DNA from: Tepidiphilus sp.
Lineage (GTDB): Bacteria; Pseudomonadota; Gammaproteobacteria; Burkholderiales; Rhodocyclaceae
Reading direction: 5' to 3'
Assembly: GCA_028684345.1 (NCBI GenBank)
Contig: JAQUGB010000131.1
Coordinates: 1 to 5,133 of the forward strand
DNA: 5,133 nt
Within the stretch, counting starts at the first letter, position 1, and every line of letters begins with the position of its first letter. A model generated the notes under the pieces. The model saw only the letters and a program-made list of their open reading frames with translations, was not told the DNA's origin and searched no databases. A program made the position numbers and the translations under genes. Positions 4,991-5,133 of the stretch are shown here, one piece after another.

Positions 4991-5015
4991 GTGCAGCCGT
5001 CTTCTGAAAACGACA
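4991..5015 (-). repeat. IRi, terminal inverted repeat of the Tn402-type transposon
   Basis: This 25-bp end reads inward TGTCGTTTTCAGAAGACG and then GCTGCAC, the same as the IRi of class 1 integrons as I remember it. The 75 bp next to it (about 4916-4990) also match the familiar class 1 flank. The transposon stops at 5015. The next five bases, ACAAC (5016-5020), would be one copy of the 5-bp target duplication; the other copy lies outside the window. Confidence 0.9.
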
Positions 5016-5133
5016 ACAACTCATTTATCAAGGTGTTATCGGACAATCGTCCGCTTTGTCCAGCTAATGATCGTTTGACGGACAGCTCATTGAGTCGGTA
5101 CAATTCAATGTTTTCTGAAAACTGGAAATTCTC
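5016..5133. other. Target DNA outside the transposon, with a res-like dyad
   Basis: This short AT-richer segment lies beyond IRi and contains no convincing gene. It holds a 28-bp dyad, TGTCC (5057-5061) with GGACA (5080-5084), the size and arm sequence of a serine-resolvase subsite. Nearby are a smaller GGAC/GTCC pair (5041-5052) and a palindrome, GTTTTC T GAAAAC (5110-5122). Tn402-type elements are known to prefer res sites as targets, which fits. The target replicon cannot be named. Confidence 0.45.

Larger units (their letters stand above)
1..5015. mobile_element. Tn402/Tn5053-like transposon with integron array, left part missing
   Basis: The right boundary is a 25-bp terminal inverted repeat (IRi) at 4991-5015. 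A tniR-type resolvase and its res region lie at the left, and a cassette array converging on tniR fills the space between. Known Tn402 elements run IRi, intI, attI, cassettes, tniR, tniQ, tniB, tniA, IRt; this window shows that order reversed, except that intI is missing. The genes tniB and tniA, most of tniQ and the IRt end would lie to the left of the window. The boundary at 5015 is seen directly; the continuation to the left is inferred. Confidence 0.8.

Overview
The window is the inner part and one complete end of a Tn402/Tn5053-type transposon carrying a small integron cassette array. About 118 bp of host or target DNA follow at the right. The GC-rich backbone, the tni-type genes and the class 1-type attI point to a Proteobacterium, probably a beta- or gammaproteobacterium from an environmental or plasmid setting. 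Species and replicon cannot be read from the sequence.

Layout from left to right. The + strand carries the 3' end of a gene in the position of tniQ (3-377), a res-like recombination region (307-429) and a serine resolvase of the TniR type (439-1062). Everything from about 1099 to 4744 reads the other way, as expected for cassettes that converge on tniR. In cassette order on the - strand: an attI1-like site (core 4686-4692) overlapped by an ORF-11-like leader peptide; cassette 1, with a 68-residue membrane protein and attC1; a cassette-shaped unit filled entirely by an IS91-type element (HUH transposase plus tyrosine recombinase) and attC2; cassette 3, with a complete bacteriohemerythrin and attC3; then a degenerate attC-like remnant against tniR. 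In each cassette the six bases donated at its start are the exact complement of the outer core of its own attC. This internal consistency supports the parsing.

Right of attI an integron integrase gene is expected, reading rightward. It is absent: only about 170 bp of unassigned sequence separates the attI-like site from the class 1-type terminal segment, which ends in the 25-bp inverted repeat IRi at 4991-5015. Just outside IRi is a res-like dyad (5057-5084), which fits the known habit of this transposon family of inserting near resolvase sites.

How the parts fit together: TniR and its res site would resolve transposition cointegrates. The cassettes would normally be expressed from Pc inside intI, but that gene and its promoter are gone, so transcription must come from elsewhere. 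Translation of the first cassette looks coupled to a leader peptide with a strong Shine-Dalgarno site. The main points of interest are the integrase-less integron, the IS91 plus tyrosine-recombinase unit that exactly fills a cassette, and the hemerythrin cassette cargo.
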